Assembly: GCF_000517085.1 (NCBI RefSeq)
Contig: NZ_KI912107.1
Coordinates: forward strand, 5,329,980-5,393,979
Source of the DNA: Saccharicrinis fermentans DSM 9555 = JCM 21142
Lineage (GTDB): Bacteria; Bacteroidota; Bacteroidia; Bacteroidales; Marinilabiliaceae
Direction: 5' to 3'
Length of the DNA: 64,000 bases
Under the pieces are notes generated by a model. That model did no database searches and was not told the DNA's origin. It saw nothing but the letters and a program-made list of their open reading frames with translations. The position numbers and the translations under genes were made by a program. Below are positions 1-9,314 of this stretch, piece after piece; position 1 is the stretch's first letter; the number at the start of each line of letters is the position of its first letter.

Positions 1-2
1 GT

Positions 3-632
3 AATATATTTCCAGGGGCTGTCATTTCTGCAATACCGCAGGATTTAAAGTTTGCTGGCGAAGATACCGTTGCTATAATAGGAGATAATACTACCATTAG
101 AGAATGTGTGACTGTTAACAGAGGTACTGCATCCAAAGGAAAGACGGTGGTGGGTAATAATTGTTTGTTGATGGCATACGTGCATATCGCACATGATGTT
201 ATTGTTGGAAATAATGTGATAATTGCCAATGCTACACAGGTGGCCGGTGAGGTGCGTATTGATGATTATGCTATCATGGGTGGATCGTCAGCGATTCATC
301 AGTTTGTGCACGTTGGGGCACATGTGATGGTGCAGGGAGGTGCTCTCCTGAGTAAAGACGTTCCTCCGTATGTGAAAGTAGGTAATACTAAAATGTCATA
401 TGGTGGTATCAATTCTATCGGTTTAAGAAGAAGGGGTTATACCAATGAGCAAATTAATGGTATACAAAATATTTATAGGGTGCTTTATCAAAGTGGATTG
501 AATAATTCGGATGCCACAGAAAAGATTGAAGCAGAACTGCCCGCATCGAAAGAACGTGACGAGATTGTTCTTTTTGTGAAAAATTCTCAACGTGGTATCA
601 TAAAAGGATATTCCGCAAGTAGTGATAGATAA
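3..632 (+). CDS. lpxA: Acyl-ACP--UDP-N-acetylglucosamine O-acyltransferase (5' end outside window)
   Basis: LpxA transfers a hydroxyacyl chain from ACP to UDP-GlcNAc, the first step of lipid A synthesis in the cytoplasm. The reading frame is open from base 3, where it already encodes hexapeptide-repeat sequence (IFPGAVISAIPQDLKF), so the true start lies upstream. The IRECVTVNRGT stretch, the HIAHDVIVGNN segment carrying the usual catalytic His, and the GALLSKDVPPYVKVG segment are typical of LpxA left-handed beta-helix proteins. The C-terminal helical part (NEQINGIQNIYRVLYQSGL) is complete and ends at a TAA. An internal GTG at 108 is not the start, since family motifs precede it. A strong terminator follows. 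Family assignment is secure; only the N-terminus is missing. Confidence 0.93.
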   Translation, partial: NIFPGAVISAIPQDLKFAGEDTVAIIGDNTTIRECVTVNRGTASKGKTVVGNNCLLMAYVHIAHDVIVGNNVIIANATQVAGEVRIDDYAIMGGSSAIHQFVHVGAHVMVQGGALLSKDVPPYVKVGNTKMSYGGINSIGLRRRGYTNEQINGIQNIYRVLYQSGLNNSDATEKIEAELPASKERDEIVLFVKNSQRGIIKGYSASSDR

Positions 633-653
633 CTACCCAATGTTATAAAAAGT

Positions 654-692
654 AAAAAAAACGATCTAATGAAAATTAGATCGTTTTTTTTT
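654..692 (+). terminator. Rho-independent terminator after lpxA
   Basis: A perfect stem, CGATCTAAT/ATTAGATCG with a GAAA loop, is flanked by an A-run and followed by nine T. With the A/T flanks paired the stem is 17 bp. It ends the lpxA transcript 20-60 bases after the stop codon. Confidence 0.9.
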
Positions 693-892
693 ATCTTATT
701 TGTAACTTTCTTTGTGTTGGGTCGTCATCAGAATGATGTGTTAGAATTTCGTCATGAGAATAGAAAGTGCCATCTATCAAGAACTTATTCAAATAAAGCA
801 TAGCATCGCTATGGTGAATAGAAGCAAGCTAGCTGGCAATTTGAATGGCAATCTTATTAAAAATTGAACTTAACCTGTTAGCGAGTTAAATT

Positions 893-3244
893 ATGAACTA
901 TAAAATTTTAATCCTTTTAGTATGCTTTATTTTTGTTGGAGGATATCGTGTAAAGGGTGATTCTAAAGTGACGGCCGATAAGGATTTGGTGGTGCTGAGT
1001 GGACATATAAAAGATGGGGATACGGGGGAGCTACTGATTGCTGCTTCAGTTCTTTTTAAGAATCTTAAAACCGGTACCGTTTCTAATCTTTATGGCTTTT
1101 ATTCTTATAGTGTTAAACCCGGTACTTACCAGGTCGAGTTTGTATATCTGGGTTATAAGAGGCTGGTGAAAACCATTGAGATTACAAAAGATATTACATT
1201 GAATGTGGAACTTTTTGAGGACACAGAAACTATTGAAGAGGTGGTGGTGAGCTCCAAAAAGGCGGATGCCCATGTGCGCGATCCTCAAATGAGTGTTCAG
1301 AAATTACAAAATAAGGATATTAAGGCTGTGCCTGCTCTGATGGGAGAGGTGGATGTGATAAAAGTGCTTCAGATGATGCCCGGGGTTCAGGCTTCGAGTG
1401 AGGGATCCAGTGGTTTCAGTGTGCGTGGGGGTAACCCTGATCAAAATCTTATCTTGTTGGATGAGGCTATCGTATATAATGCAGGGCATATGTTGGGGTT
1501 TTTCTCCGTATTTAATAATGATGCCATTAAAGATGTGCAATTATTCAAGGGCGATATACCTGCTAGTAATGGTGGACGCCTGGCCTCGCTTGTGGATGTG
1601 CGGATGAACGATGGAAATAATAAAAAATGGGAAGGAAACGGTGGTATCGGTATTATATCTTCCAGGTTAACATTGCAAGGTCCCATCGTAAAAGATAAAA
1701 CGTCTGTTATTTTGAGTGCTCGGCGTACTTATGCTGACATGTTTCTGCCTTTGTTGGGCGATGAGGATAATAAGGATAATAAAATATTCTTTTATGATAT
1801 TAATGCCAAAATAAAACATGTGATTAATAATAATAACCGTTTGTATTTTAGCTTTTACAATGGACGGGATGTTTTTAAAGAAACACGCTCCAGTATTGAC
1901 TACGGCAATCGTACTTTTACCCTTAGATGGAATCATGTGTATAGCCCAAAATTATTTTCTAATGTTACCGTGATAAACAGTAATTATGATTATCATCTGG
2001 AAGCCAATGATGAGACCTCAGGTTTTCAATGGGATAGTAAGCTTACCGATTATAGTCTGAAAATAGATTTTAATTATTACTTGAATCCACATAATACGCT
2101 TAGCTTTGGAGGACAGACCATCTATCATGGGATGGTGCCCGCAACGGCTATGGGGACTGGAGAAAATGCCTTGATGGACAGGATTGAAGTGCCGGACGCC
2201 AATGCCCTGGAGCATGCTTTGTATGTGGCTAATGCCCAAAGTTTTGGTAGATGGGGCTTGCGTTATGGTTTGCGGTTTTCTGGCTTGCAAAATATGGGGC
2301 GTGGTACCGTATTCGAATTTGATGAAAACTACGAGGAGATCGATAAAAAAGAATATGGCTCCGGAGATATTTTTAATAGTTATTGGGGACTGGAACCTCG
2401 GTTAGGCCTGTCTTATATGCTCAATCAGACGACGTCATTAAAAGGTAGTTATGCCCGCACACGTCAGTATTTGCACCTGGCTAGTAATTCAACATCGGGA
2501 ACGCCATTGGATGTTTGGTTTATGTCATCACCTAATATAGAACCTCAGATCAGTGATCAGTTCTCAGTGGGGTATTTTAAAAATTTGTCCTCCAATACCA
2601 TTGAAACTTCGGTAGAACTCTTTTATAAAGATATGCAGAATACCATCGATTTTAAGGATCATCCTGATTTGCTTTTGAATGAAAAAATGGAGGGAGAGTT
2701 ACGCATAGGGAGGTCGTGGGCCTATGGTGCAGAACTGTTGCTAAAGGTGAATAAGGATAAATACAGTGGTTGGATTGGATATACCTGGAGTAGGTCGTGG
2801 AGGGAGATTCCGGAAATAAATGAAGGAAACAAATATCTCTCACCCTATAGCAGGAATCATGATATTTCGCTGGTATTAAACCGAAAGATAGGTAAGCGGG
2901 GACGTATTGGAATGAATTGGATATATACCAGCGGCTCGCCTATGACTGCACCCACGGGTAGAATGTTTGTTGGAGGTGATATAATCCCTATCTATTCTTC
3001 TCGAAACAAAGAAAATATGCCTGATTATCACCGTCTGGATATATCATATACACTTCAAACGAAGAATAAAAATAATAGAAAATGGCAAGGGGAATGGAAC
3101 TTTTCCTTGTATAATGCCTACGGGCGCAAAAACGCCTGGTCTATTTATTATGAGCAAGATGACGACAACCCCTATGAAATAAAGGCACAAAAAACTTATT
3201 TGTTTCAATATGTTCCGTCGATCACTTATAACTTTAAATTTTAA
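893..3244 (+). CDS. TonB-dependent receptor with carboxypeptidase-regulatory-like N-terminal domain
   Basis: Outer-membrane receptor expected to import a ligand using TonB energy. A signal peptide (about residues 1-22) is followed by a CarboxypepD_reg-like beta-sandwich (about 33-115) ending in the typical EEVVVSS segment. Next comes a plug domain with VLQMMPGVQ, FSVRGGNPDQNLILLDEA and the GRLASLVDVRM strand, and then a beta-barrel to the C-terminal NFKF. The length of 783 residues is normal for the group. Three bases separate it from a DUF4249 lipoprotein, a pairing common in Bacteroidota, so the two are probably cotranscribed and act together. The substrate is not predictable. The 200 bases upstream show no clear promoter box. 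Confidence 0.9.
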   Translation: MNYKILILLVCFIFVGGYRVKGDSKVTADKDLVVLSGHIKDGDTGELLIAASVLFKNLKTGTVSNLYGFYSYSVKPGTYQVEFVYLGYKRLVKTIEITKDITLNVELFEDTETIEEVVVSSKKADAHVRDPQMSVQKLQNKDIKAVPALMGEVDVIKVLQMMPGVQASSEGSSGFSVRGGNPDQNLILLDEAIVYNAGHMLGFFSVFNNDAIKDVQLFKGDIPASNGGRLASLVDVRMNDGNNKKWEGNGGIGIISSRLTLQGPIVKDKTSVILSARRTYADMFLPLLGDEDNKDNKIFFYDINAKIKHVINNNNRLYFSFYNGRDVFKETRSSIDYGNRTFTLRWNHVYSPKLFSNVTVINSNYDYHLEANDETSGFQWDSKLTDYSLKIDFNYYLNPHNTLSFGGQTIYHGMVPATAMGTGENALMDRIEVPDANALEHALYVANAQSFGRWGLRYGLRFSGLQNMGRGTVFEFDENYEEIDKKEYGSGDIFNSYWGLEPRLGLSYMLNQTTSLKGSYARTRQYLHLASNSTSGTPLDVWFMSSPNIEPQISDQFSVGYFKNLSSNTIETSVELFYKDMQNTIDFKDHPDLLLNEKMEGELRIGRSWAYGAELLLKVNKDKYSGWIGYTWSRSWREIPEINEGNKYLSPYSRNHDISLVLNRKIGKRGRIGMNWIYTSGSPMTAPTGRMFVGGDIIPIYSSRNKENMPDYHRLDISYTLQTKNKNNRKWQGEWNFSLYNAYGRKNAWSIYYEQDDDNPYEIKAQKTYLFQYVPSITYNFKF

Positions 3245-3247
3245 GAT

Positions 3248-4141
3248 ATGAATAAAATTCAAGCTTATATAAACATTCTCTTGCTCTTTATTCTATTGGG
3301 GGCTTGCACCGAAGAAATAGAGATGGATTTTAAAACAGATAGACCGCAACTGGTGGTGGACGGTTATTTTACGAATCAACACCAGGATCATTTTGTTCAG
3401 CTATCTGTTACTTCTGCGTTTCAGAGTGATCAAGAAAGCCCTTCGGTATCGGGTGCGGTGCTTTCCTTAACGGATGGGCAAAATAATATTGTTTTAAACG
3501 AACTTACGGAGCTGCCGGGTAGCTATGTGATTCCTTCATCTTATGTTGGAATTCCCGGAAATACCTATACCCTGAGTATTTCTAATGTGGATGTGAATGG
3601 GGATGGGATTACGGAAACCTATGAGGCCAGTAATGTGATGAATCCTATTGTGCCTATTGATTCCATAAGTTTAGACTGGACTACCACGCAGGGGCAAAAG
3701 CAATGGCAAATACTACTTTTTACCCAGGAGCCTGAAGATACCAAAGAATACTATGCCTTTATTGCCTATTTGAACAATGCGTTGATTACTCCCAAATTAT
3801 CAGATATTGAATATGCCGATGATAAGTTTTTTAATGGGAATGAAGTGAATGGAGTATGGGTGCAGAGTGTGGTGGAGGAGGATAGTGATGGTGATATGAC
3901 AGATTATATCCTACAAAAAGGAGACTGGGTGAAGTTGGAGATGCAGAGTATTAACAAAGACTATTATGACTTTTTGTTGGCAGTGGATGAAGAAACCGGT
4001 TTGCAGATTCCTTTGTTTAGTGGTCCGCCTGCTAATGTGCCTACAAATGTGAGTAATGATGGGAGAGGTTTTTTTAGGGTGTATTCGTTAACCCAGGATT
4101 CTATTCAAGTGACTGAGGATATTTTGAAAAGAAAAGAGTGA
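3248..4141 (+). CDS. DUF4249 family lipoprotein
   Basis: A lipoprotein signal peptide ends in a LGAC lipobox (Cys near residue 19). The protein continues with the segment RPQLVVDGYFTNQ, typical of DUF4249 proteins, and is mostly beta-strand. The family is restricted to Bacteroidota and is regularly encoded directly downstream of a TonB receptor of the type seen here. The gap of three bases indicates one transcript. It is probably an outer-membrane-anchored partner of the receptor, but no biochemical role is established that I can name. Length is 297 residues. Confidence 0.85.
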   Translation: MNKIQAYINILLLFILLGACTEEIEMDFKTDRPQLVVDGYFTNQHQDHFVQLSVTSAFQSDQESPSVSGAVLSLTDGQNNIVLNELTELPGSYVIPSSYVGIPGNTYTLSISNVDVNGDGITETYEASNVMNPIVPIDSISLDWTTTQGQKQWQILLFTQEPEDTKEYYAFIAYLNNALITPKLSDIEYADDKFFNGNEVNGVWVQSVVEEDSDGDMTDYILQKGDWVKLEMQSINKDYYDFLLAVDEETGLQIPLFSGPPANVPTNVSNDGRGFFRVYSLTQDSIQVTEDILKRKE

Positions 4142-4302
4142 TTCAAGGGTAAATTTCCCATGTCTAGTTTTTGTCCTGTTTGGTTTATAACTCGTTGGGA
4201 TTTTGTTCAGATCGGTTATAGAGGCATATCCATTGTCTTTCTCTATTATTGTATGGTTGAATAACGAGTAATCAATTAATAAACCATATTAACGAATAGA
4301 AA

Positions 4303-6828
4303 ATGATGAAGTACATATTATGGGTGTTCACCATTGTCTTTATTTCATGTCAGACACATGAAGATAAAGTAGAACGAGAGACAGATTTTAATTTTGGATG
4401 GAAATTTGCCTTGCAAAATGATACCGCTAAACCTACTCAGATTCCCATGGAGGATGACCAATGGCGCCAGGTTCGTTTGCCTCATGATTGGAGTGTGGAA
4501 GCCTCCTTTGATTCTACACTTGAAGGCTGTACCGGATACCTTCCCGGTGGTGTAGGTGTTTACCAAAAGCATTTTGCTACACCGGCTCCTCAAGACCAAA
4601 AAAGTACCTTTGTATTGTTTGATGGTGTGTATAATAATGCCACTTATTGGTTAAATGGTAAGCTGTTGGGTGAAAATCCTTATGGGTATTCACCTGTGTA
4701 TTGGGATTTGACTGATTATTTGACAAGTGATGGAAAAGACAACGTATTAACGGTACACGTTGATCATTCGCGCTATGCCGATAGCCGCTGGTATACCGGA
4801 AGCGGTATTTATCGTCACGTGAAGCTTATTACTCTGAATAAATTACGTATACCCATTTGGGGAACTTATCTCACAACGCCCGAGGTATCGGAGCATCATG
4901 CCAAGGTTAAGCTGGAAGTGACTGTGGAGAACGACCAGGATACCGAAAGCTCCTTTATCATCACAACCTCCTTGCTGGATGCCAATGGAGCTGCCGTTGC
5001 CAGTGCAAATACAGATTGTGTGTTGGATAAAAATAATAAGGATGTTTTTGTTCAAAATTTTGAAGTCGATCAACCCGCTCTTTGGTCGCCGGATATGCCC
5101 GAAATGTATAAAGCCCTCACAAAGGTGATTAAAGACGGTGTTGTAGTGGATGAGTATACTACTCCATTTGGTATTAGAAGTGTGCGTTTTGAGGCGGGTA
5201 AAGGATTCTTTTTGAATGATAAATTTACGGATGTAAAGGGGGTGTGTTTACACCATGATGGAGGACTGGTTGGCGCTGCCGTGCCTAGAGGTGTTTGGGT
5301 GCGTCGTTTAAAGGAACTAAAGGCTTGTGGAGTAAATGCTATACGAACAGCTCACAATCCTTATTCTAAGGAATTTTTGGATCTGTGCGATGAAATGGGC
5401 TTTTTGGTTCAAAATGAGATTTTCGATGAGTTTGATTATGCCAAGGATAAACGTCAGAATTATCATGATCGTCATGATGACTATATTACACGTGGGTATG
5501 TGGAACACTTCAGAAAATGGGCCAAGAGTGATTTGACACGTCAGGTGCTTCGTGACCGTAATCACCCTAGTGTTTTTATGTGGAGTATTGGTAACGAGAT
5601 TGAGTGGACTTATTTGAACTACCGCTATGTGACTGGTTTCTGGAAAGATCCTGATGATCCTCAAAACTCTGGTAACTATTGGGGGAGTGGACCTATGTTT
5701 TCACCCGAGGAGTTGAAGAAACGATATGATGAATCGGAGAAGGGAGACTATATACTTACCGAAACGGCTGAGCGCTTGAATAAATGGGTGAAGGAGTTGG
5801 ATCCCAGTAGAACTACTACCGCTAACTTGGTAGTGCCACAGACAAGTATGGTTAGTGGTTATGCGGATGCTGTAGATGTGGTCGGATTTAGTTATCGAAA
5901 CAAGGATATTGCATGGGCGCAAAAATATTTTCCGCATAAGCAAGTTACCATCAACGAAAATCCAGGTACCTGGGACGATTGGAAACAGGTACTGGAAAAT
6001 CCGGGCGTGTTTAGTAATTTTATGTGGACAGGAATTGGTTATATTGGTGAACGACATGGCGATTGGCCCTCCAAGAGCGGGTGGTCTGATTTATTGGATA
6101 TTGCAGGCTTTAGGGTGCAGGGATGGAATTATTTTAAGAGCATATGGATTAATAAACCACATATTTCAATAGGAACCTTACCAATTAAGGAGTCGGGTTT
6201 TAAAATAACAGGATTTTCGGCACAGCAGCTTCCCAATAATAATGGATCGTATCGCTGGAGAGATTCCAGAATGCACTGGAATTATAAAGAGGGAGAACTG
6301 GTGATGGTTGAAGTTTGTTCTAATCATACAATTGTGGAGTTGCTGTTGAATGGTCGTACTTTGGGAAGAAAGAGTATGTCAGAGTGTCCGGATCGGATTT
6401 TCCGTTGGACAGTGCCTTTTGAAGCAGGGACTCTTACGGCAAAAGCCGGTTTTGATGGACAGGAGATCATCGCAGAATTGCATACGACCACGCAACCTGT
6501 GGGAATAACTTTAACAACAGACAAAAATGAGTTGTTGGCCGATGCTTATGATGTGGCTCACCTGGTGGTTCAATTGGTAGACAAAGAGGGACGTGCCATT
6601 AAAACCGAGAATGTAAAGGTGGAGTTTGAAATAGAAGGGGAAGCACGCCTGTTAGGGGTTGATACTGGTGCAGACGATAATACCCAGGATTTTCAATCCA
6701 ATAGCATCCTTACCAATAAGGGGAGGTGTTTGGCCATTATACAGTCAACAAAAAAGAAAGGTAATGTAACGGTAAAAGCTAAAGTGCAGGGTTTTGATAC
6801 CCAGCAAGTAGTGCTTCGAATGAACTAG
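4303..6828 (+). CDS. Glycoside hydrolase family 2 protein (beta-galactosidase-like), lipoprotein
   Basis: Predicted secreted or surface glycosidase that removes beta-linked sugars from glycans. The signal peptide has a lipobox-like FISC. The domains in order are a GH2 sugar-binding jelly roll (about 25-190, with SRWYTGSGIYRHV), an Ig-like domain (190-295), the TIM barrel (about 300-600), a DUF4982-like segment (620-690) and a C-terminal Ig/Big-like domain (715-840). The likely acid/base is Glu432 in WSIGNEIEW. Glu552 in TINENPGTW is the candidate nucleophile, although its surrounding motif is less canonical. The total of 841 residues fits bacterial GH2 enzymes of this architecture. The natural substrate (galactoside, glucuronide or other) cannot be fixed from sequence. 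It stands alone between non-coding stretches and is followed by a terminator. Confidence 0.88.
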   Translation: MMKYILWVFTIVFISCQTHEDKVERETDFNFGWKFALQNDTAKPTQIPMEDDQWRQVRLPHDWSVEASFDSTLEGCTGYLPGGVGVYQKHFATPAPQDQKSTFVLFDGVYNNATYWLNGKLLGENPYGYSPVYWDLTDYLTSDGKDNVLTVHVDHSRYADSRWYTGSGIYRHVKLITLNKLRIPIWGTYLTTPEVSEHHAKVKLEVTVENDQDTESSFIITTSLLDANGAAVASANTDCVLDKNNKDVFVQNFEVDQPALWSPDMPEMYKALTKVIKDGVVVDEYTTPFGIRSVRFEAGKGFFLNDKFTDVKGVCLHHDGGLVGAAVPRGVWVRRLKELKACGVNAIRTAHNPYSKEFLDLCDEMGFLVQNEIFDEFDYAKDKRQNYHDRHDDYITRGYVEHFRKWAKSDLTRQVLRDRNHPSVFMWSIGNEIEWTYLNYRYVTGFWKDPDDPQNSGNYWGSGPMFSPEELKKRYDESEKGDYILTETAERLNKWVKELDPSRTTTANLVVPQTSMVSGYADAVDVVGFSYRNKDIAWAQKYFPHKQVTINENPGTWDDWKQVLENPGVFSNFMWTGIGYIGERHGDWPSKSGWSDLLDIAGFRVQGWNYFKSIWINKPHISIGTLPIKESGFKITGFSAQQLPNNNGSYRWRDSRMHWNYKEGELVMVEVCSNHTIVELLLNGRTLGRKSMSECPDRIFRWTVPFEAGTLTAKAGFDGQEIIAELHTTTQPVGITLTTDKNELLADAYDVAHLVVQLVDKEGRAIKTENVKVEFEIEGEARLLGVDTGADDNTQDFQSNSILTNKGRCLAIIQSTKKKGNVTVKAKVQGFDTQQVVLRMN

Positions 6829-6846
6829 ATGAGCTTATGAATAAAC

Positions 6847-6885
6847 AAAAGCCAGATGAACGCCTGTTGTTTATCTGGCTTTTTT
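6847..6885 (+). terminator. Rho-independent terminator after the GH2 gene
   Basis: The stem AAAAGCCAGATGAAC pairs with GTTTATCTGGCTTTT across a 7-base loop, with one G-T pair, and is followed by a T-run. It begins 18 bases after the stop codon and lies between convergent genes. Confidence 0.85.
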
Positions 6886-6970
6886 GTGCCGCACCTTCTG
6901 TGGGAGTAGTATTTATATCTGGAAATGCATTAGAAAATTTTATGACAAAGCTTTATTGCATCATCTCAAC

Positions 6971-7678
6971 TTATTCGAATTTCCTTTTCATTTTTTCGTT
7001 ATAGCTGGATATCAGATATTCCCATTCGGCTTGGGTGATGTATGCCCTGTGGGGTTTCTGCAATTTCTTCATTTTAGAACGCTCTTTTTCTTTAGCGATG
7101 GAAACATTACTTATTCCTACTATTTGAGATGGTTTAATTTGTGTTTGATAGGCTATGTCGTTTGATCGGGCCTGGATAAAGTTTTTTTGATTCATTTCAG
7201 CATCCCACTTGGTGACAGGTTGTGTCTTGGCTTGGTAGGTCGACATGGCCATATTGTTCTGTGCAGTTACGTCATCTGTGGTGCTTAATAGTGGCATATT
7301 ACGGGCAATGGCGTTGGGATTAACCCTTTGAGGAATAATAACTACTTCGGATAATTGGATGGTGTCACGGCTTAAAAAAACACCCATTAAGTAATTTTCG
7401 TTGGCAAGACTATCATTCACCTGGATATAAAGGGGTTTGAATCCAACATATGAAAATTGTACAAAATCTCCTATTTTAGCCCAGAATGAGAACTGTCCTG
7501 CTTCATTGGCTGTATACCCGGATTTATTGTTGATAATATATTTAGCATAGGGGAGGGAGAATAAGCTGTCACCTTCCATAATAACACCTCTAAACAGTAG
7601 AGAGTCTCGTGTTACCTGTGCTGAACTTAGTGAGCCAAGAATAAGCAATAAAACGGGTAGAATTCTTTTTAAGTTCAT
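6971..7678 (-). CDS. Secreted protein with carboxypeptidase-regulatory-like domain
   Basis: The protein has a signal peptide (MNLKRILPVLLLILGSLSSA). A beta-sandwich of the CarboxypepD_reg-like type follows (about 28-115), with GVIMEGDSLFSLPYAKYIIN, GYTANEAGQFSFW and FVQFSYVGFKPLYI, ending in an IQLSEVVIIPQ strand. The remaining 120 residues are polar and end in a Lys-rich helix. This resembles the small periplasmic or outer-membrane accessory proteins with this domain that are common in Bacteroidota. No catalytic motif is visible and the role is unknown. It is convergent with the GH2 gene. Confidence 0.7.
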   Translation of the reverse strand: MNLKRILPVLLLILGSLSSAQVTRDSLLFRGVIMEGDSLFSLPYAKYIINNKSGYTANEAGQFSFWAKIGDFVQFSYVGFKPLYIQVNDSLANENYLMGVFLSRDTIQLSEVVIIPQRVNPNAIARNMPLLSTTDDVTAQNNMAMSTYQAKTQPVTKWDAEMNQKNFIQARSNDIAYQTQIKPSQIVGISNVSIAKEKERSKMKKLQKPHRAYITQAEWEYLISSYNEKMKRKFE

Positions 7679-7772
7679 GGTATGAATGTAGTTAAGGATG
7701 AAACATTATTCTCTAAGGTAAGAACATTTTTTATAGAAGATCGCCTGTGTGTATTATTTTGCACTAGTAAAG

Positions 7773-7811
7773 AACGATTCTTTATATCCATTTAGGAAAT
7801 AAAGAATCGTT
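7773..7811 (-). terminator. Hairpin downstream of the nitroreductase gene
   Basis: A perfect 13-bp inverted repeat (AACGATTCTTTAT / ATAAAGAATCGTT) has a 13-base loop and begins 10 bases after the nitroreductase stop codon on the minus strand. The T-tract after the 3' arm is weak, so termination is inferred mainly from position. Confidence 0.5.
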
Positions 7812-7820
7812 TTGGAAGAA

Positions 7821-8387
7821 TTATATTTTTACAATAATATCATGAATATTACGCTTAGGTACATGGTGTACTTCTTTCAAGTCGCGCCAGTACTTATAGT
7901 CTTTGTCTAATTCTTCAATGACCACTTCTTCTTTAGGAACACCTAAAGCAATAACCTGAACAATCTTAAGATGAGTGGGGATGTCCAACTCTCTTTGTAA
8001 TTGAAGACGCTCAACAGATCCAATAATACAGCCGCCATAGCCTTTTTCCACAGCTCCTAACAAAATGCTTTGTGAAGCAATGCCATTATCGCTAAAAAAA
8101 TTGCTCGATATGGATGTGTCATTCACCATGATGATATATGCAGACGGACGTTCTCCTTCTTTGGGTCCGTGCCAATCGCTCAGATAGCCTGCCCAGGATA
8201 AATATTTGAAGACAATACTATTTTTTTCGGGCGTGTGTACCAAAACATATTTGAGCGGTTGGGCATTTCTGGCAGAAGGTGAAAGACGAGCCAGATTGAC
8301 AAACTCAATCAACTCATCCTCACCTATTTCCTTTTCTTGATGAAATCGTCTGTAGCTCCTGTTTTTTAATATCAGATCTTTAAGCAT
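7821..8387 (-). CDS. Nitroreductase family protein (FMN-dependent)
   Basis: Predicted cytoplasmic FMN flavoprotein that reduces nitro compounds or other electron acceptors with NAD(P)H. The N-terminal SYRRFHQ segment is the usual phosphate/FMN-contacting start of the family. SPSARNAQPLKYVLV is the second flavin-contact region. The C-terminal GGCIIGSVER and IVQVIALGVPKEE segments complete the fold. Its 188 residues are usual for the short single-domain subgroup. It lies 52 bases downstream of the superoxide dismutase gene in the same direction, so the two may share a transcript and an oxidative-stress context. The physiological substrate is unknown. Confidence 0.87.
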   Translation of the reverse strand: MLKDLILKNRSYRRFHQEKEIGEDELIEFVNLARLSPSARNAQPLKYVLVHTPEKNSIVFKYLSWAGYLSDWHGPKEGERPSAYIIMVNDTSISSNFFSDNGIASQSILLGAVEKGYGGCIIGSVERLQLQRELDIPTHLKIVQVIALGVPKEEVVIEELDKDYKYWRDLKEVHHVPKRNIHDIIVKI

Positions 8388-8439
8388 AATAAGGATTTTT
8401 TTATTGAAATAATATGGTAGATTTTTTTTCAGATTAGTC

Positions 8440-9015
8440 TTAGAATCTATCAGCCACTATTTTCCAATCAACCAGCTTCCAGAAGTTGGCAATGTAATCA
8501 GGACGTTTGTTTTGATAGTCTAAATAATAGGCATGTTCCCATACATCACAAGTTAGTATAGGGCTCAAACCTTCGGTCATTGGATTTCCAGCGTTGTTGG
8601 TCTGTACAATTTTTAGTTGTCCTTCGCTGTCTTTTACTAGCCAGGCCCATCCTGACCCAAATAAGGTGGCCGCTGCTTTTGCAAAAGCTTCTTTAAAGGC
8701 ATCAAAAGAACCAAAGGCTTTATTGATAGCCTCGCTTAAGTTACCAGTTGGTGCTCCTCCTCCTTGGGGTGAAAAGGATGTGAAATAAAATGTGTGATTC
8801 CATACTTGAGCAGCATTGTTGAAAATTCCACCTTCAGCCTTTTTAATGATGGTTTCTAAATCTGCATTTTCAAATTCAGTGCCGGCAATTAGGTTGTTTA
8901 GGTTGTTTACATAGGCTTGATGGTGTTTTCCGTAGTGGAATTCAATGGTGTTTTTGCTAATAATGGGCGCAAGGGCATCGGCTGCATAAGGCAGTGCTGG
9001 TAATTCAAATTTCAT
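8440..9015 (-). CDS. sodB: Superoxide dismutase, Fe-type (Fe/Mn family)
   Basis: Converts superoxide to hydrogen peroxide and oxygen in the cytoplasm. All four metal ligands are present at the expected positions: His27 (FHYGKHHQAY), His74 (VWNHTFYF), Asp157 and His161 (DVWEHAYYLDY). Gln70 in NNAAQVWNH marks the iron-type arrangement of the active-site glutamine, although enzymes of this group in Bacteroides can be cambialistic. Its 191 residues match the family. A TAAATTTG box lies about 75 bases upstream of the ATG. The nitroreductase gene follows after 52 bases. Confidence 0.96.
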   Translation of the reverse strand: MKFELPALPYAADALAPIISKNTIEFHYGKHHQAYVNNLNNLIAGTEFENADLETIIKKAEGGIFNNAAQVWNHTFYFTSFSPQGGGAPTGNLSEAINKAFGSFDAFKEAFAKAAATLFGSGWAWLVKDSEGQLKIVQTNNAGNPMTEGLSPILTCDVWEHAYYLDYQNKRPDYIANFWKLVDWKIVADRF

Positions 9016-9088
9016 GATAGTTTGTTTTAAAAATTGTCATTAATAATGTTGTGTTTTTTACAATATGAGTTGCTTGAAACACCATTAG

Positions 9089-9096
9089 CAAATTTA
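9089..9096 (-). promoter_or_regulatory. Putative -7 box for the sod-nitroreductase genes
   Basis: Read on the minus strand the sequence is TAAATTTG, an exact match to the Bacteroidota TAnnTTTG -7 element. No good TTG is seen 19-21 bases upstream. The start codon is about 75 bases downstream. Confidence 0.35.
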
Positions 9097-9259
9097 AAAA
9101 ATCCAACATGAAATCCTAATGATATTACAGATATTTGCCTCAATAAATGATGCTTTATTTTTCATACTGTTCGTTGTTGTTTTTTATCTTTCTATGGAAT
9201 TATAGACTCATTTGGTAAACCGTATCGGACAATTCCTTTGTCGTCATAGTACTATGAAC

Positions 9260-9290
9260 TTGTGTTACAGTAAAAAATAAATTAGATTTG
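9260..9290 (+). promoter_or_regulatory. Bacteroidota-type promoter for the histidine kinase gene
   Basis: TTG (9260-9262) is separated by 20 bases from TAGATTTG (9283-9290), which matches the TTG / TAnnTTTG consensus of the Bacteroidota primary sigma factor. Transcription would start a few bases before the ATG at 9315, leaving a short leader. Confidence 0.6.
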
Positions 9291-9314
9291 TTGTATATAC
9301 CAATATAATCTCTA

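Noticed and set aside
108-632. lpxA starting at the GTG at 108
   Set aside because: LpxA hexapeptide motifs are encoded in the same frame from base 3, so this is an internal codon.
4303-6828. Polysaccharide utilisation locus centred on the GH2 enzyme
   Set aside because: The neighbouring TonB gene is paired with DUF4249, not SusD, and a gap separates it from GH2. No SusD-like or regulator gene is present.
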